Notes: a model not told the origin generated them from the sequence alone. 64,000 bases of DNA from Cellulosimicrobium funkei (GCF_004519295.1 NZ_SOZH01000005.1:310001-374000), one strand, 5' to 3'; positions 37,550 through 46,581 are shown, numbered from the stretch's first letter. A program made the numbers and translations.

Positions 37550-38197
37550 ATGAGCACCGACACCCTCATCGAGTCCTCTGCCGCGCCGAGCGAGCAGGCC
37601 GACCAGCTCGCGATCGACGCGCAGGCCGCGGACCGCCTGTTCCGCGCGGCGCACACCACGCACGCGTTCTCGGACGAGCCCGTCACCGACGCGCAGATCC
37701 AGGCCGCCTGGGACCTCGTCCGCTGGGCGCCCACCGCGATGAACACCCTCCCGCTGCGGCTGCTCGTCGTCCGCACGCCCGAGGCGAAGCAGCGCCTCGG
37801 CGCGCACATGGCGGACTTCAACCGCGACAAGACGCTCGCCGCGCCGGTGACGATCGTCGCCGCCGCCGACCCGTCGTTCCACCAGCACCTCGGCACGCTC
37901 GCGCCGTTCCGCGAGGGCATCGCCGAGCAGCTCGACCCGCAGGCGGACCTGCGTGAGGGTATGGCCCGCACCAACGCCCTCATCCAGATCGGCTACCTCA
38001 TCGTCGGGCTGCGCGCCGCCGGCCTGTCCGTGGGCCCCATGACGGGCTTCGACGCCGCCGGGATCGACGCCGAGTTCTTCGGCGAGTCCGGCTGGCGCAC
38101 GCTGGTCGCGATCAACGTGGGCTACCCGGCCGACGAGGGCGCGCACTTCCCGCGCCAGGCGCGCCTCGACTTCCACCAGGTCGCCGAGGTCCTCTGA
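37550..38197 (+). CDS. Nitroreductase-family protein, malonic semialdehyde reductase RutE type
   Basis: A 215-residue FMN-dependent nitroreductase. It has AADRLFRAAHTTHAFSDEPV, LVRWAPTAMNTLPLRLLVVR, ARTNALIQIGYLIVGLRAAG, LSVGPMTGFDAAGID and TLVAINVGYP. This pattern is that of the RutE/HadB-like subgroup, which reduces malonic semialdehyde to 3-hydroxypropionate during uracil breakdown. No other rut genes are present, so the physiological substrate is open. Its leader is AT-rich for this genome (GATGATCAAGGGTTCAACTG). A strong terminator follows. Confidence 0.85.
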   Translation: MSTDTLIESSAAPSEQADQLAIDAQAADRLFRAAHTTHAFSDEPVTDAQIQAAWDLVRWAPTAMNTLPLRLLVVRTPEAKQRLGAHMADFNRDKTLAAPVTIVAAADPSFHQHLGTLAPFREGIAEQLDPQADLREGMARTNALIQIGYLIVGLRAAGLSVGPMTGFDAAGIDAEFFGESGWRTLVAINVGYPADEGAHFPRQARLDFHQVAEVL

Positions 38198-38220
38198 GCC
38201 CGTCCCGCACCGTCCGCGCC

Positions 38221-38249
38221 GAGGCGGCACCCCACCGGGGTGCCGCCTC
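38221..38249. terminator. Bidirectional terminator between nitroreductase and sulfurtransferase genes
   Basis: GAGGCGGCACCCC and GGGGTGCCGCCTC form a perfect 13-bp stem with a 3-base loop, 23 bases after the nitroreductase stop. Confidence 0.85.
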
Positions 38250-38300
38250 GTCGCGTCCGGGGGCTGCGCGCGCTCCTCCGTCCGGGAGGCGCGGCGTGCG

Positions 38301-39194
38301 TCAGGTCGCGACGGGGCGGCCGGGGTCGTTCGACCACTGCGACCACGACCCCGCGTAGAGCGCCGCGTCGACGCCGAGCGTCGCGAGCGCGGCGACCTCG
38401 TGCGCGGCGGTGACGCCCGAGCCGCAGTACACCCCGACGGAACGGGACGCCGCGCTGTCCCCGGCGGCGCCCTCGGTCGTGCTCCCAGGCTGCGTGGCCA
38501 CCCCGAGCGCGACGAAGCGCGCGCGGAGCGCCTCCGGGTCGAGGAACGTCCCGTCGGCGGCGAGGTTGCCGGTCGTCGGGGCGCTCACCGCGCCCGGGAC
38601 GTGGCCGGCCCGCGGGTCGACGGGCTCGACCTCCCCGCGGTACCGCTCGCCCGCGCGCGCGTCGAGCAGCACGCCCGACGCCGCGAGCCCGGCCGCGCCG
38701 TCCGCGTCGAGCACCGGCATCCCGCCCGGGGAGACGACGACGTCGCCAGGCTCGGGCCGCACGTCGCCCTCCTCGGTCGGGTACCCCGCCGCGCGCCACG
38801 CGGGCAGGCCGCCGTCGAGGAGGCGGACGTCGTCGTGGCCCGCCCAGCGCAGCAGCCACCACGCGCGCGCGGCCGACGTGCCGCCCACGGCGTCGTACAC
38901 GACGACGCCCCGGTCGGCGCGGACGCCCCAGCGCCGGGCCGCCGCCTGCAGGTCGCCCGCCTCCGGCAGCGGGTGGCGGCCCGCGGCGGGCGACGGCGGC
39001 GCCGCGAGCTCGGTCTCCAGGTCCACGTACACCGCGCCCGGCACGTGCGCGGCGCGGTGCTGCTCGCGCCCGTCGGTGACGCCCAGCGCCCACCGCACGT
39101 CGAGCACGACGGGCGGGCGGTCGCCCGCGAGCGCCGCGGCGAGGCCGCGCGCGTCGACGAGCACGCGGTCGCGCCGCGCGAGGTCGCCCGTCAC
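38301..39194 (-). CDS. Thiosulfate/3-mercaptopyruvate sulfurtransferase (two rhodanese domains)
   Basis: A 297-residue tandem rhodanese. The N-terminal inactive domain has VLDVRWALG, HVPGAVYVDLETELAA and GVVVYDAVGGTSAARAWWLL. The C-terminal catalytic domain has LLDARAGERYRGEVEPVDPR, HVPGAVSAPT and the active-site loop VYCGSGVTAAHEV. The loop type CGSGVTA is typical of actinobacterial SseA-like sulfurtransferases. The GTG start overlaps the rimI stop (GTGA), placing it at the end of the alr-tsaE-tsaB-rimI transcript. Confidence 0.9.
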   Translation of the reverse strand: MTGDLARRDRVLVDARGLAAALAGDRPPVVLDVRWALGVTDGREQHRAAHVPGAVYVDLETELAAPPSPAAGRHPLPEAGDLQAAARRWGVRADRGVVVYDAVGGTSAARAWWLLRWAGHDDVRLLDGGLPAWRAAGYPTEEGDVRPEPGDVVVSPGGMPVLDADGAAGLAASGVLLDARAGERYRGEVEPVDPRAGHVPGAVSAPTTGNLAADGTFLDPEALRARFVALGVATQPGSTTEGAAGDSAASRSVGVYCGSGVTAAHEVAALATLGVDAALYAGSWSQWSNDPGRPVAT

Positions 39195-39730
39195 GCGACC
39201 ACGTCGGCGGACGCCGTCCCGTAGTCCGGCTCGTCGCGCGGCGGCGGGGCGCCCAGCTCGAGCCGCATCGTGTACGCGTCCACGTCCTCGGGCTGGTAGT
39301 ACCGCTTGCGGATGCCGAGCTGCTCGAACCCGTGCTTCGCGTAGAGCCCGAGCGCCGCGTCGTTGTCGACGCGCACCTCGAGCAGCACGGCGCTCGCCCC
39401 GAGCTCGCGCGACCGCTCGACCAGCGCCTCCAGGAGCACCGAGCCCACGCCCTGGTGCTGGAACGCCGGGTCGACGCCGATGGTCATGACCTGGGTGACG
39501 TCGCCGTCGAACCACAGGCCCGCGTACCCGACGAGCGGCTGGGGCCCCGCGGCGTAGAGCCGCACGGGCTCGGCGGCGACGTACCACCGCCCGAACCCGG
39601 CGAGCTCGTCGGCGAGCATCCCGTAGGTCCACGCGCCGCGCCCGAACAGCTCACGCTCGAGCTCGACGACCCGGTCGAGGTCCGCGGCCTTGAGGGGCCG
39701 CAGCCGGATCTCGTACGACCGCGTGCTCAT
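39191..39730 (-). CDS. rimI: Ribosomal protein S18-alanine N-acetyltransferase RimI
   Basis: A 179-residue GNAT protein. Features are IRLRPLKAADLDRVVELERE, TIGVDPAFQHQGVGSVLLEA as the acetyl-CoA loop, VLLEVRVDNDAALGLYAKHG, and FEQLGIRKRYYQPEDVDAYT, the typical RimI C-terminus. Linkage to tsaB is a conserved arrangement. The ATG overlaps the tsaB stop (ATGA). Confidence 0.92.
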   Translation of the reverse strand: MSTRSYEIRLRPLKAADLDRVVELERELFGRGAWTYGMLADELAGFGRWYVAAEPVRLYAAGPQPLVGYAGLWFDGDVTQVMTIGVDPAFQHQGVGSVLLEALVERSRELGASAVLLEVRVDNDAALGLYAKHGFEQLGIRKRYYQPEDVDAYTMRLELGAPPPRDEPDYGTASADVVA

Positions 39731-40446
39731 CGCGACCGCTCCGGCGACGCGTCGCTCACGCGCTTGCGCGCCGCGGCCTCCTGGACGTCGGGGCGGCGCA
39801 GGTACAGCGGCTCGGTCGGCTGCTCGAGCCCGGCCGCCCGGCGCGCGATCGCCAGGCGCGCGAGCACGGCGGCGTCGGGGACCTGCGGCGCGTCCTGCGC
39901 GACGTCGAGCGCGTCGGGGTACAGCTCGGCGCCCTCCCCGACCACGACGGCGCCCGCGGCGTGCGTCGCGACGTCGGCGGCGGGGCCGACGTCGGGCCCC
40001 GCGACGGTCTCGAGCACGGGGACCGCGTGCGGCCCCTCGTGCGCGACGACGCGGTACCGCGCCCAGTAGACCTCGCGACGGCGGGCGTCGGTCGCGACGA
40101 GGAGCTCGTCGTCGGGCGCGAGGCCGAGGTCGCTCACGGCCTGCACGGCGACGGCGTCGAGGCTCGGGACGCCCAGCACGGGGACGCCGAGCGCGAAGCC
40201 CAGGGCCCGGGCGGTGACGAGCCCGACCCGCAGGCCGGTGAACGGCGCCGGGCCCGTCCCGACGGCGACGGCCGTGAGGTCGCGGCGGTCGACGCCGGCC
40301 TCGGCGAGCGCCGCCTCGACGAGCGGGGCGAGCGCCTCGGCGTGCCGGCGACGCTCGGGCGCGTCGCGGCGGGCGAGACGAGCGCCGTCGTCGGAGACGA
40401 CGGCGACGGTGACGGAGGCGGAGGTGTCGAGCGCGAGAACAGCCAC
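39727..40446 (-). CDS. tsaB: tRNA threonylcarbamoyladenosine biosynthesis protein TsaB
   Basis: A 239-residue catalytically inactive ASKHA partner of TsaD. It has VLALDTSASVTVAVVSDDG, RHAEALAPLVEAALAEAG, VGTGPAPFTGLRVGLVTARA and LGVPSLDAVA. The GTG at 40446 is preceded at 6 bases by TAGGCT, so tsaB-rimI-sulfurtransferase can start from their own promoter as well as by read-through from tsaE, 46 bases upstream. Confidence 0.94.
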   Translation of the reverse strand: MAVLALDTSASVTVAVVSDDGARLARRDAPERRRHAEALAPLVEAALAEAGVDRRDLTAVAVGTGPAPFTGLRVGLVTARALGFALGVPVLGVPSLDAVAVQAVSDLGLAPDDELLVATDARRREVYWARYRVVAHEGPHAVPVLETVAGPDVGPAADVATHAAGAVVVGEGAELYPDALDVAQDAPQVPDAAVLARLAIARRAAGLEQPTEPLYLRRPDVQEAAARKRVSDASPERSR

Positions 40447-40452
40447 GGCTCC

Positions 40453-40458
40453 AGCCTA
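40453..40458 (-). promoter_or_regulatory. -10 hexamer of leaderless tsaB promoter
   Basis: TAGGCT on the minus strand ends 6 bases before the tsaB GTG. Confidence 0.6.
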
Positions 40459-40492
40459 CGGCCGGGAGCGGGGCCGTCCTCGTCGCCGGGCG

Positions 40493-41071
40493 CTACCGGG
40501 TGAGCGCGGCGACGTCGAGGCCGGCCCAGCGCGCCCCCACGCCGCGCACGGTCACGCGCCGCTCCCCCGCCTCGGGGGCGTCGTCGTCCGGGCCCTGCTC
40601 CGCGCCGACCCCGCCGCGCGGGCGCTCGAGCACGATCTCCAGGCGGTCGCCCGCGAGCGCCTCGACGAGGCCGCTGCCCCACTCGACGACCGTCACCGAC
40701 TCGTCCAGGCTCGAGTCGAGGTCGAGCGCGTCGACCTCGTCGAGCGACCCCAGGCGGTACGCGTCCACGTGCACGAGGGCCGGGCCCCCGACGACGGACG
40801 GGTGCTCGCGCGCGACGATGAACGTCGGGGACGCGACCTGGCCGCGCACGCCGAGCCCCGCCCCGATCCCCTGCGTGAGCGTCGTCTTCCCCGCCCCGAG
40901 GTCGCCCGTGAGGATCACCAGGTCCCCCGCGCGCAGCACCGCGGCGAGGGCGCGGCCGAACGCGCGGGTCGCCTCGGCGTCGGGCAGCACGACGACGCCG
41001 CCCGGGGCGTCGTCGGACGCAGTCCCCCCTGCGGCGGGCGCCGGGGTCGAGTGGTTCGGGTCGTCGCTCAC
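40493..41071 (-). CDS. tsaE: tRNA threonylcarbamoyladenosine biosynthesis ATPase TsaE
   Basis: A 192-residue P-loop ATPase that drives t6A synthesis with TsaB/TsaD. It has Walker A LTGDLGAGKTTLTQGIGAGL, SPTFIVAREH, the HVDAYRL segment and VVEWGSGL. An N-terminal extension of about 30 residues and a C-terminal tail of about 40 residues are not conserved. The GTG overlaps the alr stop (GTGA). Confidence 0.94.
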   Translation of the reverse strand: MSDDPNHSTPAPAAGGTASDDAPGGVVVLPDAEATRAFGRALAAVLRAGDLVILTGDLGAGKTTLTQGIGAGLGVRGQVASPTFIVAREHPSVVGGPALVHVDAYRLGSLDEVDALDLDSSLDESVTVVEWGSGLVEALAGDRLEIVLERPRGGVGAEQGPDDDAPEAGERRVTVRGVGARWAGLDVAALTR

Positions 41072-42492
41072 GCGCGGACCGTCCTTTCCGTGCTGTCGTG
41101 CGGGCTCGGGTCGCGCGCCAGGAGCGCCCGCGCGCCGTCGTCGAGCACGTGCGTCCCCACGTGCTCGCGCGGCACGCGCGCACCGAGGCGCGTCGTGATC
41201 TCGTAGCTGATGGTGCCCGCGGCCTGCGCCCAGTCCTCGGCCGTGGGGAACCCGGCGCGCGCCACGCCGTCGCCCGCGCCGAACAGCGTGACGACGTCGC
41301 CCGCGCGCTCGGTCGCGTCCGGGCCGAGGTCGAGCACGAGCTGGTCCATGCAGACCCGGCCCGCGACGCGCACGACGCGCCCGCCGGGCTCTCCCGGGCG
41401 GGCGCCGACGAGTACCGGCCCGCCCGGCGCGCCCGCGGGCCCGCCGCCCGACGCGTGGCGCGGGATCCCGTCGCCGTAGCCGAGCGGCACGACGCCGAGC
41501 GTCGTGTCCTGCGGCGTCGTGTAGTGGTGCGAGTAGGAGACGCCGTGACCGCCGGGCACGCGCTTGACCGTCGCGAGGCGCGCCTCGAGCGTCATCGCGG
41601 GGCGCAGTCCGAACCGCGACGGCGGCCCGAGCTGCGGCACGGGCGTCATCCCGTACGCGGCCAGGCCCGGGCGCACGAGGTCGTAGTGGGTGCGGGGGGC
41701 CGTGAGCGTCGCGGCGGAGTTCGCGAGGTGGCGCAGCTCCGGCACGACGCCCGCCCGCGCGGCCCCGCGCACGGCCTCGTCGAAGACGTCGGCCTGCGCG
41801 ACGACGGTCGGGTGGCCGGGCTCGTCCGCGAACGCCAGGTGCGACCACATGCCGACGACGCGCACGGCACCCTCCGCCTCGGCGCGCGCCACGGCGTCGA
41901 GCACGTCCGGCAGGTCCGCCGGCATGATCCCGTTGCGGCCCAGGCCCGTGTCGACCGCGAGGTGCACCCGCGCGGTCCGGCCCGCGGCCCGCGCCGCGGC
42001 GACGACCTCGTCCACGGCCCAGCGCGCCGCGAGCGACACGTCGACGTCCGCCTCCACGAGGTCGCGCAGCGGCGCGCCCGGCGGGTACAGCCACGTGAGC
42101 ACGCGCGCCCGGTCCGGGCCGACGCCCGCCGCCCGCAGCGCGAGCGCCTCGCCCGGCTGCGCCGTCCCGAGCCACGTCGCACCGCCCGCGAGCGCCCCGA
42201 GCGCGCTCGCGACGAGCCCGTGCCCGTACGCGTCCGCCTTGACCACGGCCATCACCTCGGACGCCGGCGCGAGGTCCGCGAGCGCGCGCACGTTGTCACG
42301 GACCGCCGCCAGGTCGACGACGGCGCGGGCCGGGTAGGCGCGGGGGTCCGGGCCGTCGGAGCCGCTCGCGCGGGACGTCGGGGCGGGGCCCGCGAGGGAG
42401 CCCGCCCGGGCGCCGGTGGGGACGGTGCCGGGGGCGCCGGCGGGTGTGCCGGGATGTGTGCCGGGAGAGGTCGTGCGCTGGGTGTCGCTCAC
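41068..42492 (-). CDS. alr: Alanine racemase
   Basis: A PLP enzyme supplying D-alanine for peptidoglycan. The roughly 474-residue protein has the PLP lysine in VMAVVKADAYGHGLVASALG, HLAVDTGLGRNGIMPADLPD, HLANSAATLTAPRTHYDLVR and the second catalytic tyrosine in GVSYSHHYTTP. GRVCMDQLVLDLGPDATERA follows. The first ~60 residues are Pro/Gly/Thr-rich and variable. GTG 42492 is used because GAGAAT lies 8 bases upstream; GTG 42510 is an alternative. The Gly/Pro insert SGGGPAGAPGGPVLVGARPG is not typical. Confidence 0.94.
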   Translation of the reverse strand: MSDTQRTTSPGTHPGTPAGAPGTVPTGARAGSLAGPAPTSRASGSDGPDPRAYPARAVVDLAAVRDNVRALADLAPASEVMAVVKADAYGHGLVASALGALAGGATWLGTAQPGEALALRAAGVGPDRARVLTWLYPPGAPLRDLVEADVDVSLAARWAVDEVVAAARAAGRTARVHLAVDTGLGRNGIMPADLPDVLDAVARAEAEGAVRVVGMWSHLAFADEPGHPTVVAQADVFDEAVRGAARAGVVPELRHLANSAATLTAPRTHYDLVRPGLAAYGMTPVPQLGPPSRFGLRPAMTLEARLATVKRVPGGHGVSYSHHYTTPQDTTLGVVPLGYGDGIPRHASGGGPAGAPGGPVLVGARPGEPGGRVVRVAGRVCMDQLVLDLGPDATERAGDVVTLFGAGDGVARAGFPTAEDWAQAAGTISYEITTRLGARVPREHVGTHVLDDGARALLARDPSPHDSTERTVRA

Positions 42493-42517
42493 GGTCGTCG
42501 ATTCTCTCACCCGCGCG

Positions 42518-43426
42518 TCACCACGCGGAGAGCGCGCGGTCCGTCGCGAAGCGGCGCTCGCGGCCGGTGAACGGGTCCGTGAACGCGAGCGACCGCGACA
42601 CGAGCTGGAGAGGGCGCGAGTAGTCCTCGGGCGAGACGTCGTACGGCTCGGGGTAGAAGTTGTCGTGCACGATCGGCACGCCGAGCCGCGCCATGTGCAG
42701 GCGGAGCTGGTGCGTCCTGCCGCTGTGCGGCTCGAGCCGGTACCGCGCGAGCCCGCGTGCCGGGTCGGTCTCGACGACGTCGACGCGGCTCTCCGCGTTG
42801 GGCTCGCCGTCCACCTCCTCGGCCCGCATGACGCCGCGGCGCTTGACGATGCGGCTGCGCACGGTCGCGGGGAGGTCGAGCGACGGGTCCCACGGCGCGA
42901 CCGCCTCGTAGGTCTTGCGCACCTCGCGGCGCGCGAAGAGCTCCTGGTACGCCCCGCGCACCTGCGGGCGCAGCGTGAGCAGCAGGACGCCCGCGGTCAC
43001 GCGGTCGAGGCGGTGCGCCGGGCTGAGCTCGGGCAGGTCGAGGTCGCGGCGCAGCCGCACCAGCACCGACCGCGCGACGTACGCCCCGCGCGGGATGGTC
43101 GCGAGGAAGTGCGGCTTGTCGACGACCAGCAGGTCCCGGTCGCGGTGCAGCACGCGGACCTCGAACGGCACGTCCGGCTCGACGGGCGGGTCGCGGTAGA
43201 GGAACACGAACCCGCGCGGCTCGTACGGCGTGCGCGCGTCCACCGGGCGCCCGCGGCCGTCGACGACCTCCCCCGCCGCGACCTTCTCCGCGAGGCGCGC
43301 GGCGTCGTCGGGGAAGCGGTGGCGCACGTAGTCGAGGGTGCGCGGGTACCGCGCGACGCTCTCGGCGTCGTGCGGCAGCACGAGGCGCGTCGGGTTGAGG
43401 CCGTCGCGCACGGGGAGGGGGACCAC
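42518..43426 (-). CDS. RluA-family 23S rRNA/tRNA pseudouridine synthase
   Basis: A 302-residue RluA-type pseudouridine synthase. It has LLVVDKPHFLATIPRG, the catalytic aspartate in LSPAHRLDRVTAGVLLLTLR, and RLEPHSGRTHQLRLHMARLG. There is no S4 domain. The GTG at 43426 is chosen because TACCGT lies 7 bases upstream. A longer frame reaches upstream, but that extension is low-complexity. The exact target uridine cannot be told. Confidence 0.9.
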   Translation of the reverse strand: MVPLPVRDGLNPTRLVLPHDAESVARYPRTLDYVRHRFPDDAARLAEKVAAGEVVDGRGRPVDARTPYEPRGFVFLYRDPPVEPDVPFEVRVLHRDRDLLVVDKPHFLATIPRGAYVARSVLVRLRRDLDLPELSPAHRLDRVTAGVLLLTLRPQVRGAYQELFARREVRKTYEAVAPWDPSLDLPATVRSRIVKRRGVMRAEEVDGEPNAESRVDVVETDPARGLARYRLEPHSGRTHQLRLHMARLGVPIVHDNFYPEPYDVSPEDYSRPLQLVSRSLAFTDPFTGRERRFATDRALSAW

Positions 43427-43433
43427 GCCCTCC

Positions 43434-43439
43434 ACGGTA
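43434..43439 (-). promoter_or_regulatory. -10 hexamer of leaderless pseudouridine synthase promoter
   Basis: TACCGT on the minus strand ends 7 bases before the GTG at 43426. Confidence 0.45.
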
Positions 43440-43561
43440 CCGGCGGCGTCCCCGCGGTCGGTGCGGGTCGCGCGTGGGTGCGGTGGGGTGCGCGGCGGCG
43501 CGGTCGGCACGCGGGCGCAACCGGCGCGGTCGGCGCGTGGTGCGGCACGCCGTGGGCGCGG

Positions 43562-45355
43562 TCAGCGCGCGGCGAGCAGCTCCGCGACGACGCCCGGGAC
43601 CGCGTCCGCGACGTCGAGCGCCGCGACGGGACCGCCCGGGTTCGCGCGCTCGGCGGCGAGACCGTGCACGACGGCGGCCGCCGCAGCAAGCCGCGCGGCG
43701 AGGCCCGGCTCCCGCACGACGCGCTCCGCGTGCGCCGCGAGCAGCGTGCCGAGGATGCCGGCGAGGACGTCGCCCGCCCCGGCGGTCGCGAGCCACGCAG
43801 GCGCGTCCGCCTGCGACCACGCGCCCTCCGGCCCGACGACGACCGTCGCCGACCCCTTGAGCAGCACCGTCGCGCCGGTGGCGTCGTGCGCGCGGCGCGC
43901 CCAGCGCAGCGGCTCGGCCTCGACGTCGGTCCGCGTCACGTCGTCGCCGCGCGCCCGCAGGAGCGTCGCGAGCTCCCCGGCGTGCGGGGTCAGGACGACC
44001 GACGGCGGGCAGCGCTCGGGCAGCAGGGACAGAGCGCCCGCGTCGACGACCGCGGGCACGCGCTCCGGCGTCGCGTCGGTGGTCGTGGCGTCGGTGGTCG
44101 TCGCGTCGGTCGCCGTCGCGGCAGCGAGCGCGGTCCGCACGCGCTCGTGCTGGCCGCCGTCGTCGACCGGGTCGTCGCCCGGGCCGGGGACCGCCGGGAC
44201 GCCCGGGCCCAGCACCCAGGACTGGACGCGGCCCGCGGCGGGCACCACCTCGGGGCGGGCCGCGAGGACGGCGCGCGTGGCGTCGTCGGGCCCGCCGTAG
44301 CGCACCATGCCCGGACCCGTGCGGACGGCCGCGGTCGTGACGAGCACCGCCGCGCCCGGGAAGGTCGGCGTGCCCGCCACGACGCCGACGACGCCGCGCG
44401 TGTACTTGTGGTCGGTCGCGCCGGGCACGGACCAGAGCGCCGCGACGTCCGCCGGCTCGAGCCGACGCACGACCGGTGTCGTCTTCCCCCGGTCCGGGGC
44501 GGGCGCGTCGGGGCCGGCGACGCCGGGGCCCGGTGCGCCGAGGCCGGGTGCGTCAGCGCCGGGTGCGTCAGGGACGGGTGCGCCGAGGCGCAGCCCGATG
44601 TCGACGACCGCGCCGTGCCCCGCGAGGTGCGTCGCGGGCGGCAGGAGCAGCCCCGGCTTGGCGGCGCCGAACGTCACCGTGCGGTCGGCGCGCAGCACCG
44701 GGCCCGGCACCGTGCCGTCGTCGACGCCGATGCCGCTCGGCGCGTCCACCGCGACGACCCACGGCCGACCGGGGCCTTCGGGACCGTGCGCGGGGCCGCC
44801 GTCGAGCACCGCTGTCAGCCGCTCCACGAGGTCCGCCGCGACCCCGCGCAGCGCGCCCCGGGCGCCGATCCCGACGAGGCCGTCGAGCACGACGTCGGCG
44901 CGCGCCGCCTGGGCAGCGACCCGGTCGGCGACGTGCGGGTCGAGGTGGTCGCGGTGGCGGTCGTCGTGACCGTCGCCGTACGCCGCGCCGTCCGGGCTGC
45001 CCACGAGCACCTCGACGCGCCCGCCCGCGTCCCGGAGCGCGGCGAGACCACCGGCGTGCGCGTGCTCGCCCGTGAGCACCGCCAGCACCTCGACGCCGCG
45101 GCGCGCGAGGTACGCGCCCGCGTACAGCGTGTCCCCGCCGTTGTTGCCCGAGCCGACGAGCAGGACCGCCCGGGCGCCGGTGACGCGCCCGTCGCGGCGG
45201 CCGCCGTCGGGCAGTGCGACCGACCGGCGTCGGGCGAGGTCGCGCGCGACGACGGTGGCGAGCGCGAACGACGCCCGCTCCATGAGCGGGACGCCCGCGG
45301 CGAGCAGGGGCTCCTCGGCGGCGCGGACGTCGGCGACGGACCAGGCTTCGATCAT
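43562..45355 (-). CDS. nnr: Bifunctional NAD(P)H-hydrate epimerase/ADP-dependent dehydratase
   Basis: Repairs hydrated NAD(P)H. The 597-residue fusion has an N-terminal epimerase (YjeF_N) with LMERASFALA, LLVGSGNNGGDTLYAGAYLA, VVLDGLVGIGARG and VAVDAPSGIGVDDGTVPGPV. The C-terminal dehydratase, from about residue 300, has KYTRGVVGVVAGTPTFPGAA, VVLTPHAGELATLL, TVLLKGSATVVVGPEG and WLATAGAGDVLAGILGTLLA. The linker and one dehydratase loop are repetitive (DAPG/GAPG units and DATTTDATTTDAT). CAGGAT 6 bases before the ATG may be a leaderless -10. Confidence 0.95.
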   Translation of the reverse strand: MIEAWSVADVRAAEEPLLAAGVPLMERASFALATVVARDLARRRSVALPDGGRRDGRVTGARAVLLVGSGNNGGDTLYAGAYLARRGVEVLAVLTGEHAHAGGLAALRDAGGRVEVLVGSPDGAAYGDGHDDRHRDHLDPHVADRVAAQAARADVVLDGLVGIGARGALRGVAADLVERLTAVLDGGPAHGPEGPGRPWVVAVDAPSGIGVDDGTVPGPVLRADRTVTFGAAKPGLLLPPATHLAGHGAVVDIGLRLGAPVPDAPGADAPGLGAPGPGVAGPDAPAPDRGKTTPVVRRLEPADVAALWSVPGATDHKYTRGVVGVVAGTPTFPGAAVLVTTAAVRTGPGMVRYGGPDDATRAVLAARPEVVPAAGRVQSWVLGPGVPAVPGPGDDPVDDGGQHERVRTALAAATATDATTTDATTTDATPERVPAVVDAGALSLLPERCPPSVVLTPHAGELATLLRARGDDVTRTDVEAEPLRWARRAHDATGATVLLKGSATVVVGPEGAWSQADAPAWLATAGAGDVLAGILGTLLAAHAERVVREPGLAARLAAAAAVVHGLAAERANPGGPVAALDVADAVPGVVAELLAAR

Positions 45356-45489
45356 GACCTCATCCTGCCCACCGGGCGCCGAGGCCGCCTGCGCGGCGCC
45401 CGCGCCGAGCCGGCCGGGGCGACGACCGCCGGGACGGCCGAGGGCTGAGACGGTCCCCACGGGCGCGCTGCGGGCCGCGCGGACCCGCA

Positions 45490-45495
45490 TAGGGT
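45490..45495 (+). promoter_or_regulatory. -10 hexamer of leaderless luciferase-like monooxygenase gene
   Basis: TAGGGT ends 7 bases before the ATG at 45503. It overlaps an in-frame GTG at 45494, which is therefore unlikely to be the start. Confidence 0.6.
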
Positions 45496-45502
45496 GACGA
45501 GC

Positions 45503-46552
45503 ATGCGATTCGGACTCTTCATCCCGCAGGGCTGGCGCTACGACCTCGTCGACGTCGCGCCCGAGGACCACTGGAAGACCATGCTCTCCCTGCTCCACTA
45601 CGCCGACAACGCGGCGGCGGGCGAGCCCCTGCCCGGCGGCGAGTTCGCGTGGGACGGGGTGTGGGTCTACGACCACTTCCACACGACGCCGACCCCGAGC
45701 ACCGAGGCGACCCACGAGGCGTGGACGCTCATGGCGGCGTTCGCCGCGGCGTCGCAGCGCGTGCGCCTGGGCCAGATGTGCACGTGCATGGCGTACCGCG
45801 AGCCGACCTACCTCGCGAAGGTCGCCGCGACGGTCGACCACGTCTCGGGCGGCCGCCTCGAGATGGGCATCGGCGCGGGCTGGTACGAGCACGAGTGGCG
45901 CGCCTACGGGTACGGCTTCCCCAGCGCTGGCGAGCGCCTGCGCGCGCTCGACGAGGGCGTGCAGATCATGGCGCGCATGTGGCGCACGGGGTCGTCGGGC
46001 ACGTTCGAGGGCCGGCGCTACCAGGTGGACGGCGCGCTGTGCTACCCGCAGCCGCTGCAGCGCGTGGCGGTCGACGGCGAGGGTGCCGTGCCGAGCATCC
46101 CCCTGTGGATCGCGGGCGGCGGCGAGAAGAAGACGCTGCGCATCGCGGCTCAGCACGCCCAGTACACGAACTTCGACGGGTCGCCGGAGGGCTTCGCCCG
46201 CAAGTCCGCCGTGCTCGAGCAGCACTGCCGCGACCTGGGCCGCGACTTCGGGGAGATCACGCGGTCGGCCAACTACAACGTCGTCATCGGCGAGACCGAG
46301 CGGGACGTCGCGGACCGCCTCGCCCGCGTCGAGGAGCACGCCCGCCGGTACTTCCCCGAGAAGGCGGACGACAGCATCGCGTCGTGGCGCAACGGCCCCC
46401 TCGTCGGGACACCGGAGCAGATCGTCGAGACCCTCACGGTGCTGCGCGCCCAGGGCCTCGGCTACGCGATCGGCTACTTCCCCTTCGCCGCGACCGACCG
46501 CGACCAGCTCGAGCTCTTCCAGCGCCAGGTCATCCCGGCCCTCCAGCGCTGA
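45503..46552 (+). CDS. Luciferase-like (LLM class) F420- or flavin-dependent oxidoreductase
   Basis: A 349-residue bacterial luciferase-fold protein. It has RFGLFIPQGWRYDLVDVAPE, WVYDHFHTTPTPSTEATHEA, RVRLGQMCTCMAYREPTYLA, KVAATVDHVSGGRLEMGIGA, GWYEHEWRAYGYGFPSAGER and LVGTPEQIVE. Such proteins in actinomycetes often use coenzyme F420, but the cofactor cannot be read directly. The substrate is unknown. The ATG at 45503 follows a TAGGGT by 7 bases. The gene ends 29 bases before a large palindrome shared with the convergent AbiEi-type gene. Confidence 0.87.
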   Translation: MRFGLFIPQGWRYDLVDVAPEDHWKTMLSLLHYADNAAAGEPLPGGEFAWDGVWVYDHFHTTPTPSTEATHEAWTLMAAFAAASQRVRLGQMCTCMAYREPTYLAKVAATVDHVSGGRLEMGIGAGWYEHEWRAYGYGFPSAGERLRALDEGVQIMARMWRTGSSGTFEGRRYQVDGALCYPQPLQRVAVDGEGAVPSIPLWIAGGGEKKTLRIAAQHAQYTNFDGSPEGFARKSAVLEQHCRDLGRDFGEITRSANYNVVIGETERDVADRLARVEEHARRYFPEKADDSIASWRNGPLVGTPEQIVETLTVLRAQGLGYAIGYFPFAATDRDQLELFQRQVIPALQR

Positions 46553-46581
46553 CTCTCTCCCCTTCCCCCTCCTCGGGCAGT

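Noticed and set aside
42416-45448. A plus-strand frame of about 1,010 codons opposite alr, the pseudouridine synthase gene and nnr
   Set aside because: Composition is that of an antisense shadow; the minus-strand genes carry complete catalytic motifs.
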